Positions 1 through 7,903 of a stretch of DNA of 64,000 nt are shown piece by piece. The position numbers and the translations under genes are program-made. Source of the stretch: Pseudomonas sp. PH1b (GTDB lineage: Bacteria > Pseudomonadota > Gammaproteobacteria > Pseudomonadales > Pseudomonadaceae). Every line of letters begins with the position of its first letter. Positions within the stretch are counted from its first letter, which is position 1. The stretch is from NCBI RefSeq assembly GCF_000633395.1, contig NZ_AYMU01000011.1:350009-414008 (forward strand), read 5' to 3'. The notes beneath the pieces are model-generated. The model saw only the letters and a list, made by a program, of their open reading frames with translations, searched no databases and had not been told where the DNA came from.

Positions 1-450
1 GGACAGCCCCCAGTAGCGGATCTTGCCCTGGCGCAGCAGATCGCCGATGGCCGAGATGCTCACCTCCAGTGGGGTGTCGTGGTCTTCGCGGTGCAGGTAG
101 TAGATGTCCAGGTAGTCGGTGCCCAGGCGGGTCAGGCTGGCGTTGATGCCGTTGAAAATGTGCTTGCGACTCAGGCCGCTACGATTGGGCACGCCGTCCG
201 CCGGGCCGAAACCGACCTTGGACGCCAGCACCCATTCATGGCGGTGGCGGGCGATCGCCTCGCCGACGATCTCCTCGGAGCGGCCCTGGGTGTAGACGTC
301 GGCGGTGTCGATGAAATTGATCCCCTGGTCCCAGGCCTTGTCGATGATGCGCAGCGAGTCTTCGGTACTGGTCTGCTCACCGAACATCATGGTACCCAGG
401 GTCAGGCTGGAGACCTTGAGGCCGGAACGGCCGAGGAGGCGATAGCTCAT
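1..450 (-). CDS. Aldo/keto reductase (C-terminus cut by window edge)
   Basis: NAD(P)H-dependent aldo/keto reductase. The N-terminal 150 residues are present and the rest lies beyond the window start; family members are usually about 330 residues. The protein begins MSYRLLGRSGLKVSS and folds into the start of the TIM barrel. The catalytic tetrad is intact: D48 and Y53 in the FIDTADVY segment, K78 in LASKVG and H120 in YYLHRED. The start at 450 is the ATG that gives the conserved N-terminus. It lies on the same strand as, and downstream of, the broken LysR gene. The substrate cannot be told from sequence. Confidence 0.9.
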   Translation of the reverse strand, partial: MSYRLLGRSGLKVSSLTLGTMMFGEQTSTEDSLRIIDKAWDQGINFIDTADVYTQGRSEEIVGEAIARHRHEWVLASKVGFGPADGVPNRSGLSRKHIFNGINASLTRLGTDYLDIYYLHREDHDTPLEVSISAIGDLLRQGKIRYWGLS

Positions 451-544
451 GGGCGAAATCCTTGTGCTAGAGGGGTGGCCAGGGGATTTCCGGCCATCGG
501 GACCGACCATCAGATACCACAACACCCCGGTTCGGCAATGCCTG

Positions 545-1394
545 TCATGGACACAGTGCCTGGCAGCGCTGCGCCACGAAGCCATGCAGCAGGCGCACCC
601 GTTCGGAAACCTGCAGGCGGTGCGGGCACAGCAGGTTGAACGGCGCCAGCTCCCCTTGCCAGTGCCCCAGTACCGCCACCAGGCGCCCGGCGCGCAGGTC
701 CTCGGCCACATCCAGCCGGGCCTTGTAGACGATGCCATGGCCGGCCAGGGCCCAGCGCCGGGCCACCTCGCCGTCGTCGCACAGGTAATCGCCGCGCACG
801 GTGATTTCACGGGTTTCCTCGCCACGGCTGAACCGCCAGCTGTCATAGGGGCGGCCGTTGCGCAGGTAGAGCAGGGCGCTGTGCCGGGACAGGTCCTCGG
901 GGGCCTTGGGCATGCCGCAGCGAGCCAGGTACTGCGGGCTGGCACAGGCGACACGACGGTGCTCGGGAAGGATCGGCAGGGCCACCAGGCTCGAATCCTC
1001 GGGCACGCCAAAGCGCAGGGCGACGTCCACGGTGTCGCGAAACAGATCGGCATGGCGATCGTTGAGTCGCAATTGCAGGCGCAGTTGCGGGTGCTCGCCC
1101 TTGAACTCATCAAGCCAGGACAGTAGGACATTGCGGCCGAAATCCGAGGGCGCCGACAGCATCGGCCAGGGTGGCCAGGGCCAGGCGCACGCTTTCCAGG
1201 TAGCGGCGGCCTTCCTCGGTCAAGCGCATGCTGCGGGTGGAGCGTGCCAGCAGGCGGCTTCCGAGCCGGGTTTCCAGGCGCTTGAGGGCGATGCTGGCCG
1301 CTGCGGCGGTCATGCCGAGGGAGCGGGCAGCGGCGGAAATGCTGCCGGCGTCGGCGGTGCGCACGAAGATTTCCAGGTCGAGGATCGAGCTCAT
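545..1394 (-). pseudogene. LysR-family regulator, frameshifted
   Basis: LysR-type transcriptional regulator broken into two reading frames. The N-terminal frame (1394 down to 1110) carries the winged helix-turn-helix and linker helix, from MSSILDLEIF to about residue 79 (LADA), then runs out of frame. The C-terminal frame (about 1162 down to 545) begins directly at the effector-domain strand LSAPSDFGR and continues to the end. The roughly 15-20 residues that normally join the two parts are absent, so this looks like a small deletion that also shifts the frame near 1145-1160, not a single base error. The ATG at 1394 has an AAAGGA ribosome site. It is divergent from the SDR/VOC pair, which it probably once controlled. 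Confidence 0.8.
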
Positions 1395-1494
1395 TGATAA
1401 AAATCCTTTAAAGATCATTGCGTTTTAACGGGGTTTTTCCTCGATTGGCAAGCAGTGAAGATGCAATCCTTCTTACTTGCAGCAGGTGATCAGC

Positions 1495-2226
1495 ATGAAT
1501 TCTTCCCCCTCAAACTTGCACCAGCAGACCCTGGTGGTGATCGGTGCCGGGAGCGGTATTGGCGCCGCCGTGGCGCGTCAGGCTGCGGCTCGCGGGGCGC
1601 GGGTGGTGCTGGCTGGGCGCCGTCTTGAGGCCTTGCAACAGCAGCAGGCGCAACTGCCGGACTCGGCCCGCAGCCTGGCGGTGGATATCACCGATGCCGA
1701 TAGCCTCCAGGCGCTGTTTCGCGCGGTGGGTCCTTTCGACCACCTGGTGATCAGCGCCGGTCCGGCCATCGACGCCAAACCCCTGGCGCAGACGGGGCTG
1801 CTGGAGGCCCAGCAGGCCTTCGAGGTGAAGTTCTGGGGGGCATGGCGCGCGGTCCAGGCGGCGCTGCCGTACCTGGCCGCCCAAGGCAGCATCACCCTGA
1901 CCTCGGGGTTGCTGTCGCGCAAGAGGGTCCCCGGGCAAGTGCTCAAGACCACCCTCAATGCCGCGCTGGAGGCCCTGGGCAAGCACCTGGCCAAGGAGCT
2001 GGCACCGCGCCGGGTGAATGTCATCAGCCCCGGGGTCACCGATACCGAGGCTTATGCCGGCCTGCCCGAGGAACAGCGTGCAGCGATGTTCGCTCGCACC
2101 GCGGCGAGCCTGCCCGTGGGCCGCGTCGGCCACGCCGATGAGGTCGCGGCGGCCTTTCTCCTGGCCATGGAGAACGGCTTCATCAGCGGCAGTCTGATCG
2201 ATGTCGATGGCGGAGGTCTGTTATGA
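1495..2226 (+). CDS. SDR-family oxidoreductase lacking the canonical YxxxK
   Basis: Short-chain dehydrogenase/reductase-fold protein of 243 residues. The nucleotide-binding motif GAGSGIG is at 17-23, and S137 (LTSG) sits where the catalytic serine is expected. Alignment on the following helix (AALEAL...LAKEL) puts K151 and N155 where the catalytic Tyr and Lys of YxxxK should be. The usual dehydrogenase chemistry is therefore doubtful, or another residue substitutes. I chose the ATG at 1495 because AGGTGA lies 6 bases upstream; an upstream TTG at 1477 has no such site. It overlaps the next gene by 4 bases (ATGA), so the two are translationally coupled. Confidence 0.85.
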   Translation: MNSSPSNLHQQTLVVIGAGSGIGAAVARQAAARGARVVLAGRRLEALQQQQAQLPDSARSLAVDITDADSLQALFRAVGPFDHLVISAGPAIDAKPLAQTGLLEAQQAFEVKFWGAWRAVQAALPYLAAQGSITLTSGLLSRKRVPGQVLKTTLNAALEALGKHLAKELAPRRVNVISPGVTDTEAYAGLPEEQRAAMFARTAASLPVGRVGHADEVAAAFLLAMENGFISGSLIDVDGGGLL

Positions 2227-2633
2227 GCTGGCGCTTCGATCACCTGGCATTCAACAGCCCCCAGGGCGCGGGGCTGCAGCAAGCCTTCGCCGATCTGCTC
2301 GGCCTGCAGTCGGGAAGGCGCCCGCCCTTTCCCTTTCCCGGGCACTGGCTCTACCAGGACCAGCAGGCGCTGGTGCACGTCATCGAGCAGGCCAATAGCC
2401 CCGCGCCGCAGTTGAGCCACATTGCCTTCAGCACCGATGAACCGGCCGAGACCGTGTTGCAGCGGGTGCGCACCAGCGGCTTGCCCTATCAGGTGGCGCG
2501 GGTGCCGGAGGAGGGGATCTGGCAGCTGTTCGTGCAGTTGCCCGGTGGCCTGGTATTGGAGCTGGACACTCCGGCCAAGGGGGAGTTGAGCACCAGTCAC
2601 GACTACCTTGAAAAGGGCGGTGCACCGTCCTGA
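2223..2633 (+). CDS. VOC (glyoxalase/bleomycin-resistance fold) family protein
   Basis: Small 136-residue protein of the vicinal-oxygen-chelate superfamily. It opens with the typical beta strand WRFDHLAF and has the second-half strand LSHIAFSTDEPAE; the C-terminal strand GGLVLELDT carries the expected metal-ligand Glu. This fold serves lyases, isomerases and dioxygenases, so the reaction is open. The start overlaps the SDR stop (ATGA), which makes a two-gene operon. A bidirectional hairpin follows the stop. Confidence 0.75.
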   Translation: MSWRFDHLAFNSPQGAGLQQAFADLLGLQSGRRPPFPFPGHWLYQDQQALVHVIEQANSPAPQLSHIAFSTDEPAETVLQRVRTSGLPYQVARVPEEGIWQLFVQLPGGLVLELDTPAKGELSTSHDYLEKGGAPS

Positions 2634-2645
2634 GCGGCCAATCAA

Positions 2646-2679
2646 AAAGCCCGGTCGAGCCAGGACTCGAACGGGCTTT
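2646..2679 (-). terminator. Hairpin terminator between convergent genes
   Basis: AAAGCCCG and CGGGCTTT are exact inverted repeats, with further pairing (GTCGAG/CTCGAA) toward the loop. On the minus strand the stem ends in TTTTT, fitting intrinsic termination of the MFS gene. On the plus strand it could also stop the SDR/VOC transcript. Confidence 0.75.
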
Positions 2680-2694
2680 GCAGGGGAGGCGGGC

Positions 2695-4005
2695 TCAGCG
2701 CTGCAAGGTGCGAGTCATGCGTAGGGCCAGCAGGCTGCCGGCGACAATCACCCCGGCCAGCAGGTACAGCGCAGCATCGGTGGAGCCGGTGCTGTCCTTG
2801 ACCCAGCCGACGAGGTAGGGGCTGAGGAACCCGGCCATCTGCCCCATGGAGTTGATCAGCGCCAGGCCACCGGCGGCCGCGCCGGCACTGAGCAGGGCGG
2901 TGGGCACCGGCCAGAACATCGGCAGGCCGGTGAGGGCGCCCATGGTGGCGAGGGTCAAGCCAAGGATGGCGAGGGTCGGGTTGGCGGCGAAGTTCACCGC
3001 GATCAGCAGGCCCACGGCGCCCATCAGCATCGGCACCACCAGGTGCCAGCGGCGCTCCTTGCGCAGGTCTGCGGAGCGGCCCACCAGCAGCATGAACACC
3101 GCGGCCAGCAGGTAAGGGATGGCACTGAGCCAACCGATCACCAGGTTGTCGCTGAAGCCCAGGTTCTTGATGATCGACGGCAACCAGAAGTTGATCGCGT
3201 AGACCCCGCTCTGGATGCAGAAGTAGATCAGGCCGAAGGCCCAGATCGCCGGGTTCTTGAACACCGCGACCAGGGAATCACTGGCGGTCCTGGGCTGGTT
3301 GGCCAGGTCCGCCGCCTGGTCGGCTTCCAGCACCGCACGTTCAGCGGGCGTCAGCCACTTGGCGTGGGCGAAGCTGTCGCTGAGCAGGAAGAACGCCAGG
3401 GCGCCGAGGATCACCGTGGGAATGCCCTGCAGCAGGAACATCCACTGCCAACCGGCGAGGCCGCCTTGCCCGGCGGCGAAGTGGTTGAGGATCCAGCCCG
3501 AGAAGGGGCTGCCCAGCAGACCGGAAACCGGGATCGCCGACATGAACAGGGCCATGATCCGCCCGCGGCGGAAGGTCGGGAACCACTGCGAGAGGTAGAG
3601 CACCACACCGGGGAAGAAGCCGGCTTCGGCGGCCCCGGTAAACAGGCGCAAGGTATAGAACCCGGTGGGCGTGGTGACGAACAGCAGGCAGGTGGACAGG
3701 GTGCCCCAGGTGATCATCATCAGCGCGATCCAGCGCCGGGGGCCGAACTTGCTCAGTGCCAGGTTGCTCGGCACGCCGCACAGCACGTAGCCGATGAAGA
3801 AGATCCCGGCGCCCAGGCCGTAGACCGTTTCGCTGAATTTCAAGGCGTCGAGCATCTGCAGCTTGGCGAAGCCGACGTTGACCCGGTCAAGGTAGTTGAA
3901 CAGGTAGCAGACGAAGATGAAGGGGATCAGGCGCAGGGTGATGCGCTTGTAGACGGCGTTCTTGTCGTCAGCCTGGGCCAGTGGGGCAGCGGCGCTCTGT
4001 GACAT
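2695..4005 (-). CDS. MFS transporter, anion:cation symporter family (likely sugar-acid/glycerate)
   Basis: Twelve-helix inner-membrane major facilitator of 436 residues. The ACS-family signature is near the N-terminus (NYLDRVNVGFAK), followed by GYVLCGVPSNL in helix 2 and the RRWIA loop. The family carries organic anions such as phthalate, tartrate and glucarate. It is divergent from a CdaR-type regulator that precedes glycerate kinase, so uptake of a sugar acid or D-glycerate is the best inference. The leader has an A-rich Crc/Hfq-type motif and the shared intergenic region holds a candidate operator. Confidence 0.85.
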   Translation of the reverse strand: MSQSAAAPLAQADDKNAVYKRITLRLIPFIFVCYLFNYLDRVNVGFAKLQMLDALKFSETVYGLGAGIFFIGYVLCGVPSNLALSKFGPRRWIALMMITWGTLSTCLLFVTTPTGFYTLRLFTGAAEAGFFPGVVLYLSQWFPTFRRGRIMALFMSAIPVSGLLGSPFSGWILNHFAAGQGGLAGWQWMFLLQGIPTVILGALAFFLLSDSFAHAKWLTPAERAVLEADQAADLANQPRTASDSLVAVFKNPAIWAFGLIYFCIQSGVYAINFWLPSIIKNLGFSDNLVIGWLSAIPYLLAAVFMLLVGRSADLRKERRWHLVVPMLMGAVGLLIAVNFAANPTLAILGLTLATMGALTGLPMFWPVPTALLSAGAAAGGLALINSMGQMAGFLSPYLVGWVKDSTGSTDAALYLLAGVIVAGSLLALRMTRTLQR

Positions 4006-4014
4006 GGTGTGTCT

Positions 4015-4032
4015 CTCTTTATTATGATTTTT
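4015..4032 (-). promoter_or_regulatory. A-rich (Crc/Hfq-type) motif, MFS leader
   Basis: Read on the coding strand this is AAAAATCATAATAAAGAG, ending about 10 bases before the ATG of the sugar-acid MFS gene. It resembles the AAnAAnAA sites bound by Hfq with Crc in Pseudomonas catabolite repression. Confidence 0.5.
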
Positions 4033-4092
4033 CGCGGTGCAAGGGTAACTTGACCGCCCTGAGAGTCTCGGTCACCGGGGCGCCGCTGTCTT

Positions 4093-4106
4093 TGTGCCGG
4101 CGCACA
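4093..4106. promoter_or_regulatory. Candidate CdaR operator palindrome
   Basis: TGTGC-CGGC-GCACA is a perfect inverted repeat in the divergent promoter region between the MFS gene and cdaR. Position and symmetry fit an operator. Assignment to CdaR is inference only. Confidence 0.4.
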
Positions 4107-4184
4107 GCGATTGGCCACCGACCCTGTGCCACTGAACAACGCCGCATAACCTGCGGGCCGTCCCAGCTGTGAAGGATCTTCCCC

Positions 4185-5309
4185 ATGTTCGAACTGGATC
4201 ATGACCTGGCTCAGGACATCGTCGACCGCACGATGGCCATCCTGCCCTATAACGTCAACGTCATGGACAACCAGGGCCTGATCCTGGGCAGCGGCGAGCC
4301 GGAGCGGATCAACACCCGGCACGAAGGCGCGCAGCTGGTGCTGGCCAACGGCCGGGTGGTGGAGATCGACGAACCCACCGCACGCCAGCTCAAGGGCGTG
4401 CAACCGGGCATCAACCTGCCGTTGCTGCATGACCAGCGGCTGATTGGCGTGCTCGGCATCACTGGCGACCCGGCCCTGCTGCGCACCTACGCCGAGCTGG
4501 TGCGCATGACCGCCGAAATGCTGGTGGGCCAGCGCCACCAGCAGGCCGAGCAGCAGTGGCGCAGGCAGCGCTGCGATGACCTGCTGGCGCTGCTCTTGAG
4601 CGACAGCGGCGACTCCCCGCGACTGGTGGACGAAGCCCGGCAGATGGGCCTCAAGCCGCAGCTGGCGCGAACCCCCTACCTGTTCGAACTGGCCGCGGAG
4701 CAGGCCCCGGGGCAGAGCGTCGATGGCTTGAGTGCCTGGCTGCTGTCGCGCTACCCCGACAGCTGGTGCGTCAGCTCATCGAAGACCTCGTTGCTCTGGT
4801 GCCGCCCGGCGAACCTCAACCTGGACAATCCACGCCTGCTGGAAAAGCTCGATGGCCAGGGCTGGACCATCCAGCGGGTGGCCGTGGGCGGACAGGCCGA
4901 CGGACTGTCGGGGCTGCGCCGCTGCTACCGGCGGGTCAGCGACCTGCTGGCCTACGGGCGTGACATCCTGCCGGATTCGCGGCTGCTGACCCTCAATCGC
5001 TACCGCCTGCCGGTGATGCTCTGGCGCCACCGCAACGACGATGCCCTGGACGAGTTGCTGACGCCCTTGCGCAAGGTCCTGGCCAAGGACAACAACGGCC
5101 AGTTGCTGGCGACCCTGCGCTGCTGGTGCGACCACGACGGCCAGAGCCAGGCCTGCGCCGACGCCCTGGGCATCCACCGCAACAGCCTGCGCTATCGCAT
5201 GGAGCGCATCGCCGAGCTCAGCGGTGTCGACCCCTTGCGTCTGGACGGCATGCTGGCGCTCTACCTGGGGGTGCAACTGCTGCCCCACAACGCCGCAGGT
5301 CCTGCCTAG
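4185..5309 (+). CDS. cdaR: CdaR-type sugar diacid/glycerate transcriptional regulator
   Basis: Transcription factor of 374 residues in the CdaR (sugar diacid regulator) family. The N-terminal 130 residues form the diacid-recognition domain (ILPYNVNVMDNQGLILGSG, INLPLLHDQRLIGVLGI). The C-terminus, roughly 315-365, is the PucR-type helix-turn-helix (QACADALGIHRNSLRYRMERI). CdaR proteins activate uptake and breakdown of glucarate, galactarate and glycerate. Here the regulator sits between a divergent ACS-type transporter and a co-directional glycerate kinase, which is the classic context. A GAAGGA-like ribosome site precedes the ATG. Confidence 0.88.
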   Translation: MFELDHDLAQDIVDRTMAILPYNVNVMDNQGLILGSGEPERINTRHEGAQLVLANGRVVEIDEPTARQLKGVQPGINLPLLHDQRLIGVLGITGDPALLRTYAELVRMTAEMLVGQRHQQAEQQWRRQRCDDLLALLLSDSGDSPRLVDEARQMGLKPQLARTPYLFELAAEQAPGQSVDGLSAWLLSRYPDSWCVSSSKTSLLWCRPANLNLDNPRLLEKLDGQGWTIQRVAVGGQADGLSGLRRCYRRVSDLLAYGRDILPDSRLLTLNRYRLPVMLWRHRNDDALDELLTPLRKVLAKDNNGQLLATLRCWCDHDGQSQACADALGIHRNSLRYRMERIAELSGVDPLRLDGMLALYLGVQLLPHNAAGPA

Positions 5310-5333
5310 CCATCAGCGGGACGCAGTTGTAGC

Positions 5334-5347
5334 AATGAACAATAAAG
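5334..5347 (+). promoter_or_regulatory. A-rich (Crc/Hfq-type) motif upstream of glycerate kinase
   Basis: AATGAACAATAAAG lies just after the cdaR stop and 82 bases before the glycerate kinase ATG. It matches the A-rich motif seen at other catabolic genes here but is farther from its start codon, so it is weaker. Confidence 0.35.
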
Positions 5348-5350
5348 TGC

Positions 5351-5366
5351 CTGCACTCTTGTGCAG
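5351..5366. promoter_or_regulatory. Inverted repeat between cdaR and glycerate kinase
   Basis: CTGCAC-TCTT-GTGCAG is a perfect 6-base inverted repeat with a 4-base centre. It could be a protein-binding site sharing the GTGC/GCAC core with the palindrome at 4093, or a short RNA hairpin in the leader. Confidence 0.35.
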
Positions 5367-5429
5367 CGGACCGGCGTCAGCGGGGCCGTCAAGTGGCAGC
5401 ATGGCGGCACAAGAACCGGAGATAGCCCC

Positions 5430-6572
5430 ATGAAGATCATCATCGCCCCCGACTCGTTCAAGGACAGCCTGAGTGCCGAAGGCGTGGCCCGGGCCATTGC
5501 CCTGGGGCTGGCCGATGCCTGGCCCGATGCCCAGGTGCAGCTATGCCCGATGGCCGATGGCGGGGAAGGGACGGTGGAGTCGATTCTCGCCGCCTGTGCA
5601 GGGCAACTGCGCAGCACCCGGGTCCAGGGGCCTTTGGGGGCTGCGGTGGAGGCCCGCTGGGGCTGGTTACCCCACAGTCACACGGCAATCATCGAGATGG
5701 CCGAAGCCAGTGGCCTGCAATTGCTCGCACCAGGCCAGCGCGATGCCTGTACCAGCAGCACCTTCGGCACTGGCGAGCTGATCCAGGCTGCACTGGAGGA
5801 AGGTGCCCAGCGGATCATCCTGGCCATTGGCGGCAGCGCCACCAATGACGGTGGCGCCGGCGCCCTGCAGGCGCTGGGGCTGAAACTGCTCGACCAGCAA
5901 GGTCGAGTGCTGCCCCGGGGCGGGCTGGCCCTGGCCGATCTGGCCAGCATCGAACTGAATGCCCTGGACCCGCGCCTGGCCCAGGTGCGCTTTGAAATCG
6001 CCGCCGACGTCAACAACCCCCTGTGTGGCGAACACGGCGCCTCGGCGATCTTCGGCCCGCAGAAGGGCGCCTCGCCACACCAGGTGCAGCAACTGGACCA
6101 GGCCCTGGGGCATTTTGCCGATCTCTGTGCCCAGGTGCTGCCCAGGGATGTGCGTGACGAGCCGGGTAGTGGCGCCGCCGGCGGCCTGGGGTTTGCCGCC
6201 AAGGCCTTCCTCGGCGCGCAGTTTCGCCCCGGGGTGGAAGTCGTGGCTGAGCTGGTGGGGCTGGAGCAGGCGGTACGCGATGCCGACCTGGTGATCACCG
6301 GCGAAGGGCGCTTCGACGCCCAGACCCTGCGGGGCAAGACGCCCTTTGGCGTGGCGCGCATTGCTCGCGAGCATGGCGTGCCGGTAATCGTCATCGCCGG
6401 TACCCTGGGCGAGGGTTACCAGCAGATGTATGCCCACGGCGTGGACGCGGCCTTTGCTTTGACGTCCGGGCCCATGAGCCTGGAACAGGCCTGCCGCGAA
6501 GCCCCGCGCCTGTTGCGCGAGCGGGCGGCGGACATTGCCCGGGTCTGGCGCCTGGCCAGCCGCCCCGCATAA
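5430..6572 (+). CDS. Glycerate kinase
   Basis: ATP-dependent glycerate kinase of 380 residues (GarK/GlxK type), converting D-glycerate to a phosphoglycerate for central metabolism. Family motifs are all visible: the start MKIIIAPDSFKDSLSA, ADGGEGT near residue 45, GGSATNDGGAG in the middle, and GEGRFDAQTL plus GKTP in the C-terminal third. The reading frame opens upstream at 5361, but the ATG at 5430 follows a CGGAGA site and gives the conserved N-terminus. It lies 120 bases after cdaR on the same strand, so it is likely activated by CdaR. Confidence 0.93.
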   Translation: MKIIIAPDSFKDSLSAEGVARAIALGLADAWPDAQVQLCPMADGGEGTVESILAACAGQLRSTRVQGPLGAAVEARWGWLPHSHTAIIEMAEASGLQLLAPGQRDACTSSTFGTGELIQAALEEGAQRIILAIGGSATNDGGAGALQALGLKLLDQQGRVLPRGGLALADLASIELNALDPRLAQVRFEIAADVNNPLCGEHGASAIFGPQKGASPHQVQQLDQALGHFADLCAQVLPRDVRDEPGSGAAGGLGFAAKAFLGAQFRPGVEVVAELVGLEQAVRDADLVITGEGRFDAQTLRGKTPFGVARIAREHGVPVIVIAGTLGEGYQQMYAHGVDAAFALTSGPMSLEQACREAPRLLRERAADIARVWRLASRPA

Positions 6573-6579
6573 TCGCCCT

Positions 6580-7090
6580 GTAGGAGCTGGCTTGCCAGCG
6601 AAGGGGCCCTCAAGCCTTGCCGCGCCCATAAGACCGCCTTCGCCGGCAAGCCGGCTCCTACGAAAAACCTCGCGCAATGCCCCTTGGTGTAGGAGCTGGC
6701 TTGCCAGCGAAGAGGCCCTCAAGCCTTGCCGGGCCCATAAGACCGCCTTCGCCGGCAAGCCGGCTCCTACGAAAAACCTCGCGCATTACCCCTTTGTGTA
6801 GGAGCTGGCTTGCCAGCGAAGGGGCCCCCAAGCCTTGCGACGCCCATAAGACCGCCTTCGCCGGCAAGCCGGCTCCTACGAAAAAACCGCGTAATGCCCC
6901 TTGGTGTAGGAGCTGGCTTGCCAGCGAAGGGGCCCCCAAGCCTTGCCGTGTCCATAAGACCGCCTTCGCCGGCAAGCCGGCTCCTACGAAAAACCTCGCG
7001 CAATACCTCTTTGTGTAGGAGCTGGCTTGCCAGCGAAGAGGCCCCCAAGCCTTGCAACGCCCATAAGGCCGCCTTCGCCGGCAAGCTGCC
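6580..7090. repeat. Tandem REPIN array (about 4.7 units, 109-bp period)
   Basis: Five consecutive elements begin TAGGAG at 6581, 6690, 6799, 6907 and 7016, a period of 108-109 bp. Each unit pairs a GAGCTGGCTTGCCAGC half with an inverted GCCGGCAAGCCGGCTC half, and the intervening sequence is also nearly identical. The last unit loses its outer end at about 7090, three bases before the hpaI stop. This is the Pseudomonas REP/REPIN family, lying between convergent glycerate kinase and hpaI. Confidence 0.95.
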
Positions 7091-7092
7091 GC

Positions 7093-7893
7093 TCAGTAAA
7101 CCCCGCCCTCGCTGGTGGGGGTATCCAGGCCCTTGTACTGTCCGGCCAGGCTTTGCAGGCCCTTCATCAGCACCGTGGTGTCCACACCCACTGCGACGAA
7201 ATTCGCCCCCAGTTCGATGCAGCGCCGCGCCAGGCGCTGATCGGCGCTGAGAATGCCCGCCGCCTTGCCGGCCTGGCGAATCCGTACGATGGCGTCCTCG
7301 ATGGCGGCGATCACCTGCGGATGCCCGGGGTTGCCGCGGTGGCCCATGGCCGCCGACAGGTCCGCGGGGCCGATGAACACACCGTCGACACCGTCCACCG
7401 TGAGAATCTCGTCGAGGTTGCACAGCCCTTCGAGGTTCTCGATCTGCACCAGCAGGCACATCTGCGCATCGGCCTGATCCAGGTAGTCGCCAATGCTGTT
7501 CCAGCGCGAGGCCCGGGCCAGGGCGCTGCCCACTCCGCGTACGCCCAGCGGCGGATAGTGCATGGCGCGGACCAGTTGGCGTGCCTGTTCGGCGCTTTCC
7601 ACCATGGGCACCAGCAGGGTCTGGGCGCCGATATCCAGCAGTTGCTTGATCAGCGCGGTGTCGCCAATGGGCGGGCGAATGATCCCTTGGGCAGCGTAGG
7701 GCGCGATGGCCTGGAGCTGGGCCAGAAGGCTGCGCAGGTCGTTGGGGGCGTGCTCGCCGTCCAGCAGCAGCCAGTCGAAACCGGCGTTGGCCGCCAGCTC
7801 GGCGCAGTAGGCATCCGCCAGGCCGAGCCACAGGCCGATCTGCGGTTCGGCCTGTTGCAGGCGTTGCTTGAACAGGTTCAGTGGCATCTCCAT
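7093..7893 (-). CDS. hpaI: 4-hydroxy-2-oxoheptanedioate aldolase
   Basis: Class II aldolase of 266 residues that splits 4-hydroxy-2-oxoheptane-1,7-dioate into pyruvate and succinate semialdehyde, the last step of homoprotocatechuate meta-cleavage. It shows the HpaI/HpcH signatures QIGLWLGL, the DGEHAPND segment with the catalytic His, GVRGVGSALARASRW, and QIENLEG followed by VDGVFIGPADLS with the metal-binding Glu and Asp. A GAGGAG site precedes the ATG at 7893; a second ATG two codons in is possible. It is the last gene of the hpa operon, 10 bases after hpaH and next to a REPIN array. Confidence 0.96.
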   Translation of the reverse strand: MEMPLNLFKQRLQQAEPQIGLWLGLADAYCAELAANAGFDWLLLDGEHAPNDLRSLLAQLQAIAPYAAQGIIRPPIGDTALIKQLLDIGAQTLLVPMVESAEQARQLVRAMHYPPLGVRGVGSALARASRWNSIGDYLDQADAQMCLLVQIENLEGLCNLDEILTVDGVDGVFIGPADLSAAMGHRGNPGHPQVIAAIEDAIVRIRQAGKAAGILSADQRLARRCIELGANFVAVGVDTTVLMKGLQSLAGQYKGLDTPTSEGGVY

Positions 7894-7903
7894 GCTGCTC
7901 TCC

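Noticed and set aside
545..1162. Intact short LysR-like gene starting at 1162
   Set aside because: It lacks the DNA-binding domain and a ribosome site, and the missing half lies just upstream in another frame, so a broken gene explains it better.
6580..7090. Possible CRISPR array
   Set aside because: Units are about 109 bp, palindromic, and the segments between repeats are also nearly identical, unlike unique spacers; no cas genes nearby.
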